The position numbers and the translations under genes were made by a program. This document shows, piece after piece, positions 8,330 through 17,076 of a DNA stretch of 64,000 bases. Each line of letters starts with the position of its first letter. The first letter of the stretch is position 1. Source of the stretch: a candidate division KSB1 bacterium (GTDB lineage Bacteria; Zhuqueibacterota; Zhuqueibacteria; Zhuqueibacterales; Zhuqueibacteraceae); the NCBI GenBank assembly GCA_034506175.1, contig JAPDQB010000037.1:1-64000 (forward strand), read 5' to 3'. The notes beneath the pieces were generated by a model that saw only the letters and a program-made list of their open reading frames with translations, was not told the DNA's origin and searched no databases.

Positions 8330-9430
8330 TTACGCTTTGGGTTTTACGCTTTTGGCCATTTCTTCAAACACCGCGTCAAATTCGGCAATGCGGTTTTTCC
8401 AGTCAAATTGGGTCATGGCCTGGGCAATCTCGGCGCGAGTTTCGTTCAACTGGCGATACTCGCGCAACAAACGGCGGAGCTTGCTTGCCAGTTCTTCTTC
8501 GTTGCTGTAAAGAAACTGTTCATGAAACTTTTTCGGCAGGATTTCCGGATAGCTCAAGCGCTTCGGCAGCAACGGCAGCGTGTGGCAATACATCGCTTCA
8601 ATAATGGCCAAGCCGAAATTTTCTTGAATGGCAGTGGAAATAACGATATCCGACATCGCCAGGTAACGGGCATAATCATACACACTTTCCGTATAGCCGA
8701 ATTGCCGGATGCGGCGGCCGAGCTTTTCACGCGCCTCGATAAATTCTTTGGGATGAACTTGAAAATTCTCGCCGAGCAAAAGCAGCTCGAAGTCGAATCC
8801 CTCGGCGTCAAGCTGATACATGTGTTTGAAAAAAACCTCCGGCTGCTTGTCGAATTCCCAGCGGTGATTCCACAGAATGATCGGCTTGGGATTATCCAGC
8901 ACCGGCCGGCGGCGAAATCCTGAAAAGTCGAGACCCATATAAATCACTTGCGATTTTGACAAGACCTGCTGATGCGCCTGTTCCGGAACAAATTCGGGAA
9001 TGTCATTAATGAATTGCTTGAGGGCGTAATCAAACTCCTGCAACTGATATTGCGAGTTGAATATACAACGGTCGGCAGCCAGGGCCGAAACCAAATTCAC
9101 GAAACCGAAATTCAATTCGGGCTTTTCCCCTTCCGGCGTCGGATAAGTGAGCTGATTTTCGTGCAAGAAAAAAATCGCCGGACAGCTGAAACGCGAGAGG
9201 GCTTTGAGATCGGCAAGGTTGATGAGATCGGTGGCGACGATCAAGTCGCACTGCCGCAGCGCGGCGCCGTACTCTTCGGCAATGTACAAGGCGGCGCTGC
9301 GCAATCGCCATTTCCAAAACCGCGAGGGCAGAGTGATTGGCGTGATGTCGTGGCGGCTGTATTTGATCAAACCATCGAGAAAACTTTTGTGCGAGCCGCC
9401 ATAAAACGACTCGACAAAAATGATATTCAT
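8330..9430 (-). CDS. Glycosyltransferase of the tRNA-queuosine mannosyltransferase (DUF3524) family
   Basis: 366 residues. The N-terminal domain matches DUF3524: IIFVESFYGGSHKSF, then FFLHENQLTYP and the NFGFVNLVSALAADRC block. The C-terminal half is a GT4-like Rossmann domain (LWNHRWEFDKQPE, then VISTAIQENFGLAIIEAMYC, the donor-binding EX7E-like segment). DUF3524 proteins include animal QTMAN (GTDC1), which adds mannose to queuosine in tRNA-Asp. The tgt gene for queuine or preQ1 insertion is in this window at 20477-21703, which fits a role on queuosine tRNA, but bacterial members have uncertain substrates. It is part of the fdhD-to-btuF-like run. Confidence 0.85.
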   Translation of the reverse strand: MNIIFVESFYGGSHKSFLDGLIKYSRHDITPITLPSRFWKWRLRSAALYIAEEYGAALRQCDLIVATDLINLADLKALSRFSCPAIFFLHENQLTYPTPEGEKPELNFGFVNLVSALAADRCIFNSQYQLQEFDYALKQFINDIPEFVPEQAHQQVLSKSQVIYMGLDFSGFRRRPVLDNPKPIILWNHRWEFDKQPEVFFKHMYQLDAEGFDFELLLLGENFQVHPKEFIEAREKLGRRIRQFGYTESVYDYARYLAMSDIVISTAIQENFGLAIIEAMYCHTLPLLPKRLSYPEILPKKFHEQFLYSNEEELASKLRRLLREYRQLNETRAEIAQAMTQFDWKNRIAEFDAVFEEMAKSVKPKA

Positions 9431-9442
9431 CTTTGCGTCTCC

Positions 9443-10330
9443 TTAATTTTCTAAAAGAATCCGTTGTGGATTGGAATAAACCACCGCGGTGTCGCCGCGC
9501 AAAAAGCCGGCAAGGGTTAGGCCGGTTTCCTGTGCCAATTCAACTGCCAACGACGATGCCGCACTGATTCCGGCCATGAACGCAATGCCGCCGATCAAAG
9601 CCTTTTGGACCAATTCGAAGCTCAAGCGGCCACTGACCAACAAACCAAAGTTTTCAAGAGAAAGTTCATTTTGTCGCATCGCCCAACCGAGGATTTTATC
9701 AACGGCATTATGCCGGCCAATATCTTCACGGACGGCGATGATTTCCCCCGCGGGCGTGAAAAAAGCCGCCGCATGCAAGCCGCCCGTGCGCGCGAATGCC
9801 GTTTGGGATTGGCGCAGTTTATCCGGCAGGGTTTGCAAAATTTGAAAAGAGATTTGCCACCGGCTTGATGGAGGCGGAGCTTGCAGGCGCACGCGATCAA
9901 TCGAGGCGCGGCCGCAAATGCCGCAGCTCGAGCTGGCAAAAATATGCCGCTGCCAGCCGGAAATTTCTTTTTCGGAAATCGACGGCAGCCGGCAATTGAT
10001 GACGTTGGGAATTTCGAGTCCCAACTCATCACGCGCATGCTCCACGAGCAAATTGCACGTTGCAAGTGGCGACGAAGAAAATTCCTCAGCGCTTTGCGCT
10101 GCACCCTTTATTTTTTGCCTTTCGCCATTTGCCCCCTGCAAAATGCCTTCGGTGAGCAAAAAACCGCGGGCGAGATCGAAGTCGTGGCCGGGTGTGCGCA
10201 TCACGACGGCAAGCGGGATGTCGTTGAGACGAATTTCCAGCGGCTCTTCGACGGCGAGCGCCTCCTGAATCTCCTCGATGCGCCGGTCGCGCCTGCGTTG
10301 CACAACAAAATGCTTGACTTCCTCATTCAT
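9443..10330 (-). CDS. fdhD: Formate dehydrogenase accessory sulfurtransferase
   Basis: About 295 residues from the ATG giving MNEEVKHFVVQRRRD. FdhD hands sulfur from a cysteine desulfurase to the molybdenum cofactor of formate dehydrogenases. The redox cysteines lie in SSSCGICGRASID near residue 130, and the C-terminal AVREDIGRHNAVDKILG block, which binds the cofactor, is intact. ALIGGIAFMAGISAASSLAV and TLAGFLRGD end the protein as in the family. I rejected the start 23 codons earlier because that extension is poorly conserved and hydrophobic. No formate dehydrogenase gene is in the window. Confidence 0.95.
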   Translation of the reverse strand: MNEEVKHFVVQRRRDRRIEEIQEALAVEEPLEIRLNDIPLAVVMRTPGHDFDLARGFLLTEGILQGANGERQKIKGAAQSAEEFSSSPLATCNLLVEHARDELGLEIPNVINCRLPSISEKEISGWQRHIFASSSCGICGRASIDRVRLQAPPPSSRWQISFQILQTLPDKLRQSQTAFARTGGLHAAAFFTPAGEIIAVREDIGRHNAVDKILGWAMRQNELSLENFGLLVSGRLSFELVQKALIGGIAFMAGISAASSLAVELAQETGLTLAGFLRGDTAVVYSNPQRILLEN

Positions 10331-10505
10331 GCTGTTCAAGGCTCCGCGTTCTCCATCAAAATAAAGCGAAAAATGCAAGATTGTCAAGAGACAAAACAAA
10401 AATCCAAAAACATTAATAATAAAGTGTGCGCGGGTTTTTTGTTTTTAGTCATCATAAAGACGTGCTCAGGAGGTAAATCATGAAGACGAATTTAGTGCAA
10501 TACCA

Positions 10506-11029
10506 GTGCTCATTTTTTTGATTGCCGTGGCTTTTTTCATCAACTATTGCCAACACAAAATGCCCATGCAGCCGGCCGGACCTTGTAAAGACAACCAACT
10601 TGCCGAAGATAGCACCCGCGCCTACTTTAGGACTGTTGTCGATGTCGATGGGACAATCGCTCTTTTCAGTAAATTGTTGCCGGCCGTTTACATCAATCAA
10701 TTGGTGGCGAAAAGTCAAAAGCCGTTTTACAAACGAATCTTTACGCCGATCGTTCTGCTCTAGTGTCTCATCTGTCAGCGGCTGAGCGAAGACCAAACCC
10801 AGGATGAAGTCATCGCTCATGTCAGGAGCGGGGCGGCAGATCACTTGAGCCCGGATGCGCAACGCCCCATCTCGCAGCGGCTCAAATCCGAAAGTACAGC
10901 GGCCTGCTCACCTACAATTTGATTCGGGCAACCATGGCCGCCGCCGAAGCAAGGATTTCACCATTAAAACTGAGTTTTACGAGTTGTTGGCGGCGGCCTG
11001 AACTCATTGCTGGATGCTGCAACGTCTAA
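10506..11029 (+). pseudogene. IS4-family transposase remnant
   Basis: Degraded insertion-sequence gene. One frame reads YFRTVVDVDGTIALFSKLLP, KSQKPFYKRIFTPIVLL, then an amber codon at 10761-10763 where the family usually has tryptophan, then CLICQRLSEDQTQDEVIAHV and PISQRLKSESTAA, matching the N-terminal domain of IS4-type transposases. The text then jumps, in another frame (from about 10898), to GLLTYNLIRATMAAAEA and ISPLKLSF, which is the C-terminal end. The catalytic DDE core between them is deleted. AGGAGG and an ATG at 10480 precede it but that start leads to a stop after 13 codons. No terminal inverted repeats were identified. Confidence 0.7.
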
Positions 11030-11078
11030 ATAACAACCGGCGTCTATTTTAAAAAACTAAAATTACGGAGGAAGGCCA

Positions 11079-13475
11079 ATGAAACGAACGAGGCGTCATC
11101 TTCATTTTTTTCTGATGGCGATTTTGGGCTGTCTGTCGATGGCTCAGGACCGGCCGGCGGTGAAGCGGGAGCTGACGGTGAGCTGGATCATGCGCGACCC
11201 GAAATGGATCGGCAATCAACCCGGCGCGCCGTATTGGTCGGAGGATGGCAGGACGGTTTATTTTATGTGGAATCCGGCCAACGCCGAGGCGGATTCGTTG
11301 TATCAAGTTTCCAAACGCGGCGGGCAAGCGGTGAAAGTGCCGGCCGCTGAGCGCCAGCAACTGCCGAGCCGCTCCGGCCACTACACGCGCGATTACGGCA
11401 AAAAAGTTTTCGAGCGCGACGGCGATATTTTTCTGCTCGACATCAAAACCGGCCGCACCACCCAAATCACCAACACCGTCGAAACGGAAAGCCAGCCGCG
11501 ATTTTCCTTCTCCGAAAAACAAGTGTTGTTCGTGCGCGACAACAATCTTTTTTCCTGGGATTTGACAACGGGAACGACGGCGCAACGAACGGATTTCCGC
11601 AAAGGCCAGGCGCCGAAAGAGAACAAGCCGAATACCGACCAGCAAAAATATCTGGCGCAGGAAGAATTGCGTTTGATCGCCGTGTTGAAGGAGCGCAAAG
11701 AGAGGGCCGACAAGACGAAGAAGCAGCAGGAAAATTTGGCGCCGAAGCGCCCGAAAAAAATTTACCTCGGCGAAAAAGAAGTGCAACAGATTCAGCTTTC
11801 GCCGGATGAGAAGTTTGTGACGTTCGTTCTTTCCCAGCGACCCAAAGATACGCGGACGGCGATGGTGCCGAATTATATTACGGAGTCGGCTTTTACCGAA
11901 GACCTCAACACGCGCCCGAAAGTCGGCGAGCCGCAGAACACTTTCGAGTTCGGGTATTGGGACATGGCGGCCGATACTGTTCTTTACGTCACGCCTGACA
12001 GCTTGCCCGGCATCATAGAGAAGCCGGCGTTTACCGGTGTTGCGGCAAAAAAGGACACCGCCAAAACTGCGAAGGAAAACAAGAAGCCGCAGCCCCGGCC
12101 GGTGGTTTGGAACGGACCGTTTTGGAGCGACGACGGCAAAAACGCCTTCGTTGTTGTCGGCGCGCAGGATAATAAAGACCGTTGGATCGCGCGCTTGGAA
12201 TTGCCGTCCGGCAAATTGACCTGCCTGGATCGCCAGCATGATGAGGCGTGGGTCGGCGGTCCCGGCATCGGTTTTTTCGGCGGGGCAAGCGCGGTCGGCT
12301 GGATGCCCGATCAGCAGCGCGTGTGGTTCTGCTCGGAAGAAACCGGTTATTCGCATCTTTACGCTGTCAACATGGCGACGCGCGAAAAAAAGGCGCTCAC
12401 CAGCGGCAAATTTGAAATTTTCGGGCCGTTCATTTCGCGCGACAAGACGAGATGGTATTTCACCAGCAACGAGGCGCATCCCGGCGAGAGGCATTTTTAT
12501 ACGATGCCAATTGAAGGCGGCAGCCGCACCAGGCTTACGGCGATGGAGGGTAATAATGATGTTTCGCTGTCACCGGACGGTACGATGCTGGCGATACGCT
12601 ACTCATCTTTCAACGCGCCGTGGGAAATTTATTTGCAGGAAAACAAGGCCGGGGCGAAACCGCAGCGCGTGACTTTTTCGACAACCGAGGAGTTCAAAAG
12701 TTATCCGTGGCGCGTGCCGGAGCTGGTCACCTACACCGCGCGCGACGGCGCGCAAGTTTATGCGCGGCTCTATCGCCCCGAAACGCCCAACGGCGCCGGC
12801 GTGATTTTCGTGCACGGCGCCGGTTATTTGCAAAACGCGCACAAGTGGTGGTCGAGTTATTTTCGCGAGTACATGTTTCACAATCTGCTGGCGGATCGCG
12901 GCTACACTGTGCTGGACCCGGATTATCGCGCCAGCGCCGGCTACGGCCGCGATTGGCGCACGGCGATCTATCGCCACATGGGTGGCAAGGATTTAGAAGA
13001 CGTGGTCGACGGCGCAAAATTTCTCACGGAAAAATGTGGTGTCGAGGCCAAACGCCTCGGTGTTTATGGCGGCAGTTACGGCGGTTTCATCACGCTGATG
13101 GCGATGTTCACCACGCCGGAGGTGTTTGCCGCCGGTGCGGCGCTGCGACCGGTGACGGATTGGGCGCATTACAATCACGGCTACACCTCCAATATTCTCA
13201 ACATTCCTTCTGCCGACACGCTGGCGTATCGCCGCAGCTCGCCGATTTATTTTGCCGAAGGTCTAAAAGGCGCGCTGCTGATCTGTCACGGCATGGTTGA
13301 CGTGAACGTGCATTTTCAAGACACCGTGCGGCTCACCCAACGGTTGATCGAATTGGGCAAAGACAATTGGGAGGTGGCGATCTATCCGGTGGAAGATCAC
13401 GGCTTCCGCGAGCCAAGCTCGTGGACGGATGAGTATAAAAGGATTTTGAAGTTGTTTGAGGACAAGCTAAGGTAA
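11079..13475 (+). CDS. S9-family serine peptidase (prolyl oligopeptidase/DPP IV-like)
   Basis: 798 residues, exported by a signal peptide at residues 1-23 ending near SMAQ. Residues about 35-540 form a WD40-like beta-propeller (repeated SPDE/SPDG blocks such as LSPDEKFVTF and LSPDGTMLA). The C-terminal alpha/beta-hydrolase domain has the nucleophile in YGGSYGGFITL (Ser near 669), an aspartate in HGMVDVNVHFQ and a histidine in PVEDHGFREP. It would cleave short peptides in the periplasm. GGAGG sits 8 bases before the ATG. A long acidic/basic linker rich in lysine lies around residues 205-235. It is isolated between an IS remnant and TA remnants. Confidence 0.93.
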   Translation: MKRTRRHLHFFLMAILGCLSMAQDRPAVKRELTVSWIMRDPKWIGNQPGAPYWSEDGRTVYFMWNPANAEADSLYQVSKRGGQAVKVPAAERQQLPSRSGHYTRDYGKKVFERDGDIFLLDIKTGRTTQITNTVETESQPRFSFSEKQVLFVRDNNLFSWDLTTGTTAQRTDFRKGQAPKENKPNTDQQKYLAQEELRLIAVLKERKERADKTKKQQENLAPKRPKKIYLGEKEVQQIQLSPDEKFVTFVLSQRPKDTRTAMVPNYITESAFTEDLNTRPKVGEPQNTFEFGYWDMAADTVLYVTPDSLPGIIEKPAFTGVAAKKDTAKTAKENKKPQPRPVVWNGPFWSDDGKNAFVVVGAQDNKDRWIARLELPSGKLTCLDRQHDEAWVGGPGIGFFGGASAVGWMPDQQRVWFCSEETGYSHLYAVNMATREKKALTSGKFEIFGPFISRDKTRWYFTSNEAHPGERHFYTMPIEGGSRTRLTAMEGNNDVSLSPDGTMLAIRYSSFNAPWEIYLQENKAGAKPQRVTFSTTEEFKSYPWRVPELVTYTARDGAQVYARLYRPETPNGAGVIFVHGAGYLQNAHKWWSSYFREYMFHNLLADRGYTVLDPDYRASAGYGRDWRTAIYRHMGGKDLEDVVDGAKFLTEKCGVEAKRLGVYGGSYGGFITLMAMFTTPEVFAAGAALRPVTDWAHYNHGYTSNILNIPSADTLAYRRSSPIYFAEGLKGALLICHGMVDVNVHFQDTVRLTQRLIELGKDNWEVAIYPVEDHGFREPSSWTDEYKRILKLFEDKLR

Positions 13476-13497
13476 CTCCAGACATATCTGCACAAAA

Positions 13498-13638
13498 TCT
13501 TTATTTTTCGCTCACGGAAAAACGATAATTCTCAGCAACGCTTTTATCAAAAAGACAGCAAAAGTTCCTGAGAACGAAATCGAGCGCGCCATTCGTTATC
13601 GGCATGATTATTTTAAGAAACACGGAGAGAAGCCATGA
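13498..13638 (+). pseudogene. HigB/RelE-type toxin, C-terminal remnant
   Basis: The frame reads LFFAHGKTIILSNAFIKKTA, then KVPENEIERAIRYRHDYFKK, ending HGEKP and TGA at 13636-13638. This is the C-terminal half of a Gp49/HigB-like toxin, where ILxxxFxKKtxKtPxxEIExA is highly conserved. The N-terminal half is absent: upstream is the end of the S9 peptidase gene. Its stop overlaps the ATG of the antitoxin remnant (ATGA), the usual HigBA arrangement. Confidence 0.7.
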
Positions 13639-13814
13639 GGACATTTCGTGACGACTTGCAGGAGATGTTAAGGAACCCCACCTTCAAGAAACGCTATGAA
13701 GAAGAAAAAGAACGTCTCTTCATCGGCTATCAAATTCGTCAAGAAATTGGGATTAAAGCTCATGCTGGTACCGCAAAGCCGCGTCGCTTACTTAAATCGT
13801 ACATTACGATCTGA
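13635..13814 (+). pseudogene. HigA-type antitoxin, truncated
   Basis: 59 codons. The start MRTFRDDLQEMLRNPTFKKR, then YEEEKERLFIGYQIRQ, matches the leader helix and first helix of XRE-family HigA antitoxins. The helix-turn-helix that should follow is missing, replaced by an unrelated 25-residue tail. It lies directly after the toxin remnant. The pair is therefore a decayed type II module. Confidence 0.65.
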
Positions 13815-13859
13815 ATTTGCTACCGCGGCATAAAATTATCAGTTTCCAAACTCTCATAA

Positions 13860-15086
13860 CTAAAACAAGTCCGGAATGCTGGTAAACGCAATGCGCGTCG
13901 GCGCGGCGTGTTTGACGTGGTGCATGCCGCCGAAATAAACTTTGTCGGTGCCAAATTTCACGTTGATGGCATCCATCGCCTGCATGAGCCTGGCGCGTTT
14001 GGGGTCTTCAAACAGCGAGAGATTGTGCAAATGCGCCGGAACGAGATCGAACAGCGTGACGCCAACGCCGAGCGGCTTGCCGGCAGGTTTTTGCTGCCAC
14101 AAAACGTGCAGCGCTTCGAGCATCGTTAGCGTGTCCTGGCATTCGACCATCGTGGTTTTCGCCGACCAACTCCGGTCGTTGACGAATCGCAGCCAAAGCT
14201 GCAAGCCGCCGGTGTAATAATTCATTTTGCGCAGGCGCATCGCGGCTTTTTGCACGAGTTTTTGCGCGACGGCATAAGCGTTGTCCGGCGTTCGCAATTC
14301 GGGCGGCAAAATATGCGAATGGCCGACGGTGCCTTTTTGCGTCGGCGGCTCGACCAAATCATCGCCGCGCAGCCAATGCCAAAATCGCTCGCCGACGATT
14401 CCCTCCCAAACTTTTCGCAAATGCGCTTTCGGCAAGGCGCAAAGCTGCTCGACGGTTTGAATGCCGTGCAGCAGCAGACGCTTGTGCATCGCCGGGCCGA
14501 CGCCGGGAAAATCTTCCAATTTGAGCGAATATAAAATCTGCGGCAAATCCGAATCTTCAATCACCACCAAGCCGTCGGGCTTTTGCATGTCGCTTGCCAC
14601 TTTCGCCAAAAAACGGTTCGGCGCCAGTCCGATGGAGCAGCGCAGCGTCTTCCCCACTTTGTCGCGAATGGCCTGCTTGATATTTTTCGCCAGGCGCGTG
14701 GCCTTCTCGAGTTGTTGTTCGCTGCCGATCAAGCGACACGCCATCTCGTCAATCGACATGACAACCGCCACCGGCAGGCAGGATTCAACCGCTTGCACGA
14801 TGGCGTGATGATATTCCACGTAAAGCTGATGCCGCGCTTCGATGAGCCGGATTTGCGGGCAAAGTTTTTTTGCCTCACCGACCAGCGTGCCGGTTTTGAC
14901 GCCGAAGGCCTTGGCTTCGTAGCTGGCTGCTATGCAACACGTGCTGTTCGTCATCACCGGCACAACCGCGACGGGCTTGCCGCGCAATTCGGGACGCAGT
15001 TCCTGCTCGATGGAGGCAAAATAAGAATTGAGATCCAGAAAAAGCCAGCGCAAGGGTTGGCCTTGATTTTCAGGTTGCGTGCTCAC
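13860..15086 (-). CDS. Y-family DNA polymerase (DinB/UmuC-like)
   Basis: 408 residues. Translesion polymerase of the Y family. The palm opens with FLDLNSYFASIEQELRPELRG, with the metal-binding aspartate near residue 18, followed by VAASYEAKAFGVKTG-like text (here IAASYEAKAFGVKTG). The second catalytic pair lies in VVMSIDEMACRL (normally SIDEa). The helix-hairpin-helix region reads LEDFPGVGPAMHKRLLLHGI, and the little-finger domain follows. It is closer to DinB/ImpB-like single-subunit enzymes than to ImuB because the catalytic acids are present. I did not find a definite LexA box upstream. Confidence 0.9.
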   Translation of the reverse strand: MSTQPENQGQPLRWLFLDLNSYFASIEQELRPELRGKPVAVVPVMTNSTCCIAASYEAKAFGVKTGTLVGEAKKLCPQIRLIEARHQLYVEYHHAIVQAVESCLPVAVVMSIDEMACRLIGSEQQLEKATRLAKNIKQAIRDKVGKTLRCSIGLAPNRFLAKVASDMQKPDGLVVIEDSDLPQILYSLKLEDFPGVGPAMHKRLLLHGIQTVEQLCALPKAHLRKVWEGIVGERFWHWLRGDDLVEPPTQKGTVGHSHILPPELRTPDNAYAVAQKLVQKAAMRLRKMNYYTGGLQLWLRFVNDRSWSAKTTMVECQDTLTMLEALHVLWQQKPAGKPLGVGVTLFDLVPAHLHNLSLFEDPKRARLMQAMDAINVKFGTDKVYFGGMHHVKHAAPTRIAFTSIPDLF

Positions 15087-15206
15087 GGCAGCTCAATCCT
15101 CTTCTTGGTCAACACAGTGTCAATGTACAAAAAATCTCACAAAATCAGAATACTTTTTTGACAGCAAAGTGGCAGTCGTTAAAACCTGGTTGTTTGCAAG
15201 CAGGAC

Positions 15207-15235
15207 TTGACTTTGGGGAAAAAAAACAATATTTT
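15207..15235 (+). promoter_or_regulatory. Candidate sigma-70 promoter for mlaEF
   Basis: TTGACT (15207-15212) and TATTTT (15230-15235) are separated by exactly 17 bases. It lies in the gap between the divergent polymerase gene and the MlaE-type permease and would start transcription about 100 bases before the chosen mlaE start. Seen in sequence only. Confidence 0.4.
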
Positions 15236-15338
15236 TAGGAAGCGCACAAACGGAGGCAGACGACAGCCGTTGGAAATTGACAGCACCAACCTGAGGCGAA
15301 GAGAACGGATCGCGCGTCCCATCAGCGCGGTGGGACGA

Positions 15339-16079
15339 ATGGTGATCACGTTGATTGAACAAAGCGGGGCAATTTTCATTCTTCTTGGCAAAATTTTGCG
15401 CGGCAGCAGCCAGCTCTGGCGAAACCGCCACCTCTTTCTCGATCAAATGCTGCTCATCGGCGTTTATTCTTTGCCTCTGGTGAGCATCATCGCCGTTTTT
15501 ACCGGGGCCGTTTCAGCGTGGCAGGCGGCGTATCAATTTGAGGGACTTGTTTCACTCGATTATTTGGGCGCAGGAACCAGCACCGCGATTTTCATCGAGC
15601 TTGGTCCGGTTCTCACGGGAATCATTCTGGCGGGCCGCGTCGGCTCCTCGATTGCAGCCGAGCTGGGGACGATGAAAGTGACGGAGCAGATCGACGCGCT
15701 CGAATCGCTGGCCATCGACCCGGTGCATTATCTCGCGCTGCCGCGTTTTTTCGCCGCGACGGTGATGACGCCGGTGCTCACGATCTTTGCGGACTTCGTG
15801 GCGGTGATGGGATCGTTCATCGTCTCGAATATTCTGATCGGCCAGGCCGCGCATGTTTTCTTTGACAGTGTGCAATCTTCGTTTGAGCTGCGCAACCTGC
15901 TGGGCGGCTTGACCAAAGCGCTGGTGTTCGGCGCGACGATTGCGCTCGTCGGCTGCTACGTCGGCTTCCGCACCAGCGGCGGCGCCGAGGGCGTGGGCCG
16001 GGCGACGATTCAAGCCTTCGTGCTGTCGGCGGCGCTGATTTTGATTCATGATTACATTTTGGCGACGATCATTTTTTAA
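15339..16079 (+). CDS. mlaE: MlaE-family ABC transporter permease
   Basis: About 246 residues with five or six membrane helices. The family hallmark is clear: IELGPVLTGIILAGRVGSSI, AAELGTMKVTEQIDALESLA and VTMTPVLTIF-like text (here VMTPVLTIFADFV). MlaE is the inner-membrane subunit of the Mla phospholipid transport system that keeps outer-membrane asymmetry. I place the start at the ATG giving MVITLIEQSG; the open frame extends to 15207 but the extension overlaps the candidate promoter. The ATP-binding partner follows 11 bases later. No MlaD-type (MCE) subunit is adjacent, which is unusual. Confidence 0.9.
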   Translation: MVITLIEQSGAIFILLGKILRGSSQLWRNRHLFLDQMLLIGVYSLPLVSIIAVFTGAVSAWQAAYQFEGLVSLDYLGAGTSTAIFIELGPVLTGIILAGRVGSSIAAELGTMKVTEQIDALESLAIDPVHYLALPRFFAATVMTPVLTIFADFVAVMGSFIVSNILIGQAAHVFFDSVQSSFELRNLLGGLTKALVFGATIALVGCYVGFRTSGGAEGVGRATIQAFVLSAALILIHDYILATIIF

Positions 16080-16090
16080 ATTCTCAGGCT

Positions 16091-16837
16091 GTGATCGAAA
16101 TTCGAAATCTGCAAAAATCTTTCAACGGCAAACCGGTTTTGCGGGGCGTCGATCTCGACATTCAAAAGGGCGAGTCGCAAATCATCATCGGCCGCAGCGG
16201 CTGTGGGAAAAGCGTGCTGTTGAAACACATCATCGGCCTGATCAAACCCGAGGCGGGGCAAATTTTCATCGACGGCGAAGAAATCACCGATTCGGCGACG
16301 CGGGATTTGTATCGTGTGCGCCGCAAATTTGGCATGCTCTTTCAAGGCGCGGCGTTGTTTGACTCGATGACAGTCGAGGAAAACGTCGCGCTGGGCGTGC
16401 GCGAGCATCGCATGTTTGATGAAGCCGAGATCAGCCGCCGCGTCGCCGAGAAACTGGAGCTGGTCGGTCTGCCCAATACCCAACACTTGAAACCGGCCGA
16501 GCTTTCCGGCGGCATGAAAAAGCGCGTCGGCCTCGCCCGCGCGCTGATGATGGACCCCGAATATGTGCTTTACGACGAACCGACCACCGGCCTCGATCCC
16601 ATTACCGCCGACGCAATCAACGATCTCATTATTGAATGCAATCAAAAATTGGGCGTCACTTCAATTGTTGTCACGCATGACATGACGAGCGCCTACAAAG
16701 TCGGCAACCGTTTCGCGATGCTGCACGATGGCCGGGTGATTTTCACCGGCACGACTGAAGAAGTGCAAAACACAACTCATCCTGTCGTGCGGCAGTTCAT
16801 CGAAGGCCGCGCGGAAGGGCCGCTGCAAATCTATTGA
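16091..16837 (+). CDS. mlaF: ABC transporter ATP-binding protein, MlaF-like
   Basis: 248 residues starting with GTG. Complete ABC ATPase: Walker A GRSGCGKSVLLKHIIGL, Q-loop in FGMLFQGAALFDSMTVEENV, signature ELSGGMKKRVGLARALMM, Walker B YVLYDEPTTGLDPI and the H-loop VVTHDM. LSGGMKKRVGLARA and the FQ-x-aLFDSmTV text are typical of MlaF. It powers the MlaE permease encoded just upstream. The end of the gene is followed after 7 bases by a TA-like gene pair, so lipid transport and TA genes may share a transcript by chance. Confidence 0.93.
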   Translation: MIEIRNLQKSFNGKPVLRGVDLDIQKGESQIIIGRSGCGKSVLLKHIIGLIKPEAGQIFIDGEEITDSATRDLYRVRRKFGMLFQGAALFDSMTVEENVALGVREHRMFDEAEISRRVAEKLELVGLPNTQHLKPAELSGGMKKRVGLARALMMDPEYVLYDEPTTGLDPITADAINDLIIECNQKLGVTSIVVTHDMTSAYKVGNRFAMLHDGRVIFTGTTEEVQNTTHPVVRQFIEGRAEGPLQIY

Positions 16838-16844
16838 GGTTGAA

Positions 16845-17069
16845 ATGTCTGCAACAAAAAGGGAATCGCAACACAAGGAAAAACTGCGTAAACTCGGCAA
16901 AGGCGATTGCGTCAAAGAAATTGCCGAAACTTTGGTTTCTACGGATGCCGAGCTTCGCCGAAAAGAAGCGGATAAACTGATAGCTCTGTGTGATGCCGCA
17001 GCGGAAATGTGGGAGGGCGCGTTTGATGCTGCTGATGACATTCGGCAAATGCGACGGGAAAGGCAATGA
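16845..17069 (+). CDS. Small antitoxin-like protein preceding a PIN-domain gene
   Basis: 74 residues, highly charged and predicted to be helical, ending ADDIRQMRRERQ. It precedes the PIN-domain gene by 7 bases, the place where an antitoxin is expected. It contains LGKGDCVKEIAETL; the 84-residue protein encoded just after the PIN gene has RGKGDSVKEIADYW, so the two neighbours share a short motif. I do not recognise a named family. The end ADDIRxMRxER is common in small VapB-like proteins paired with PIN toxins. Confidence 0.55.
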   Translation: MSATKRESQHKEKLRKLGKGDCVKEIAETLVSTDAELRRKEADKLIALCDAAAEMWEGAFDAADDIRQMRRERQ

Positions 17070-17076
17070 ATTGAAG

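Noticed and set aside
10452..10862. A 136-codon minus-strand frame as a gene
   Set aside because: The opposite strand reads as an IS4-type transposase with strong family blocks, so this frame is its shadow.
15087..15206. LexA/SOS box upstream of the Y-family polymerase
   Set aside because: TTGTACATTGACACTGTG has some symmetry, but no clear CTGT-N8-ACAG or known FCB LexA motif can be recognised.
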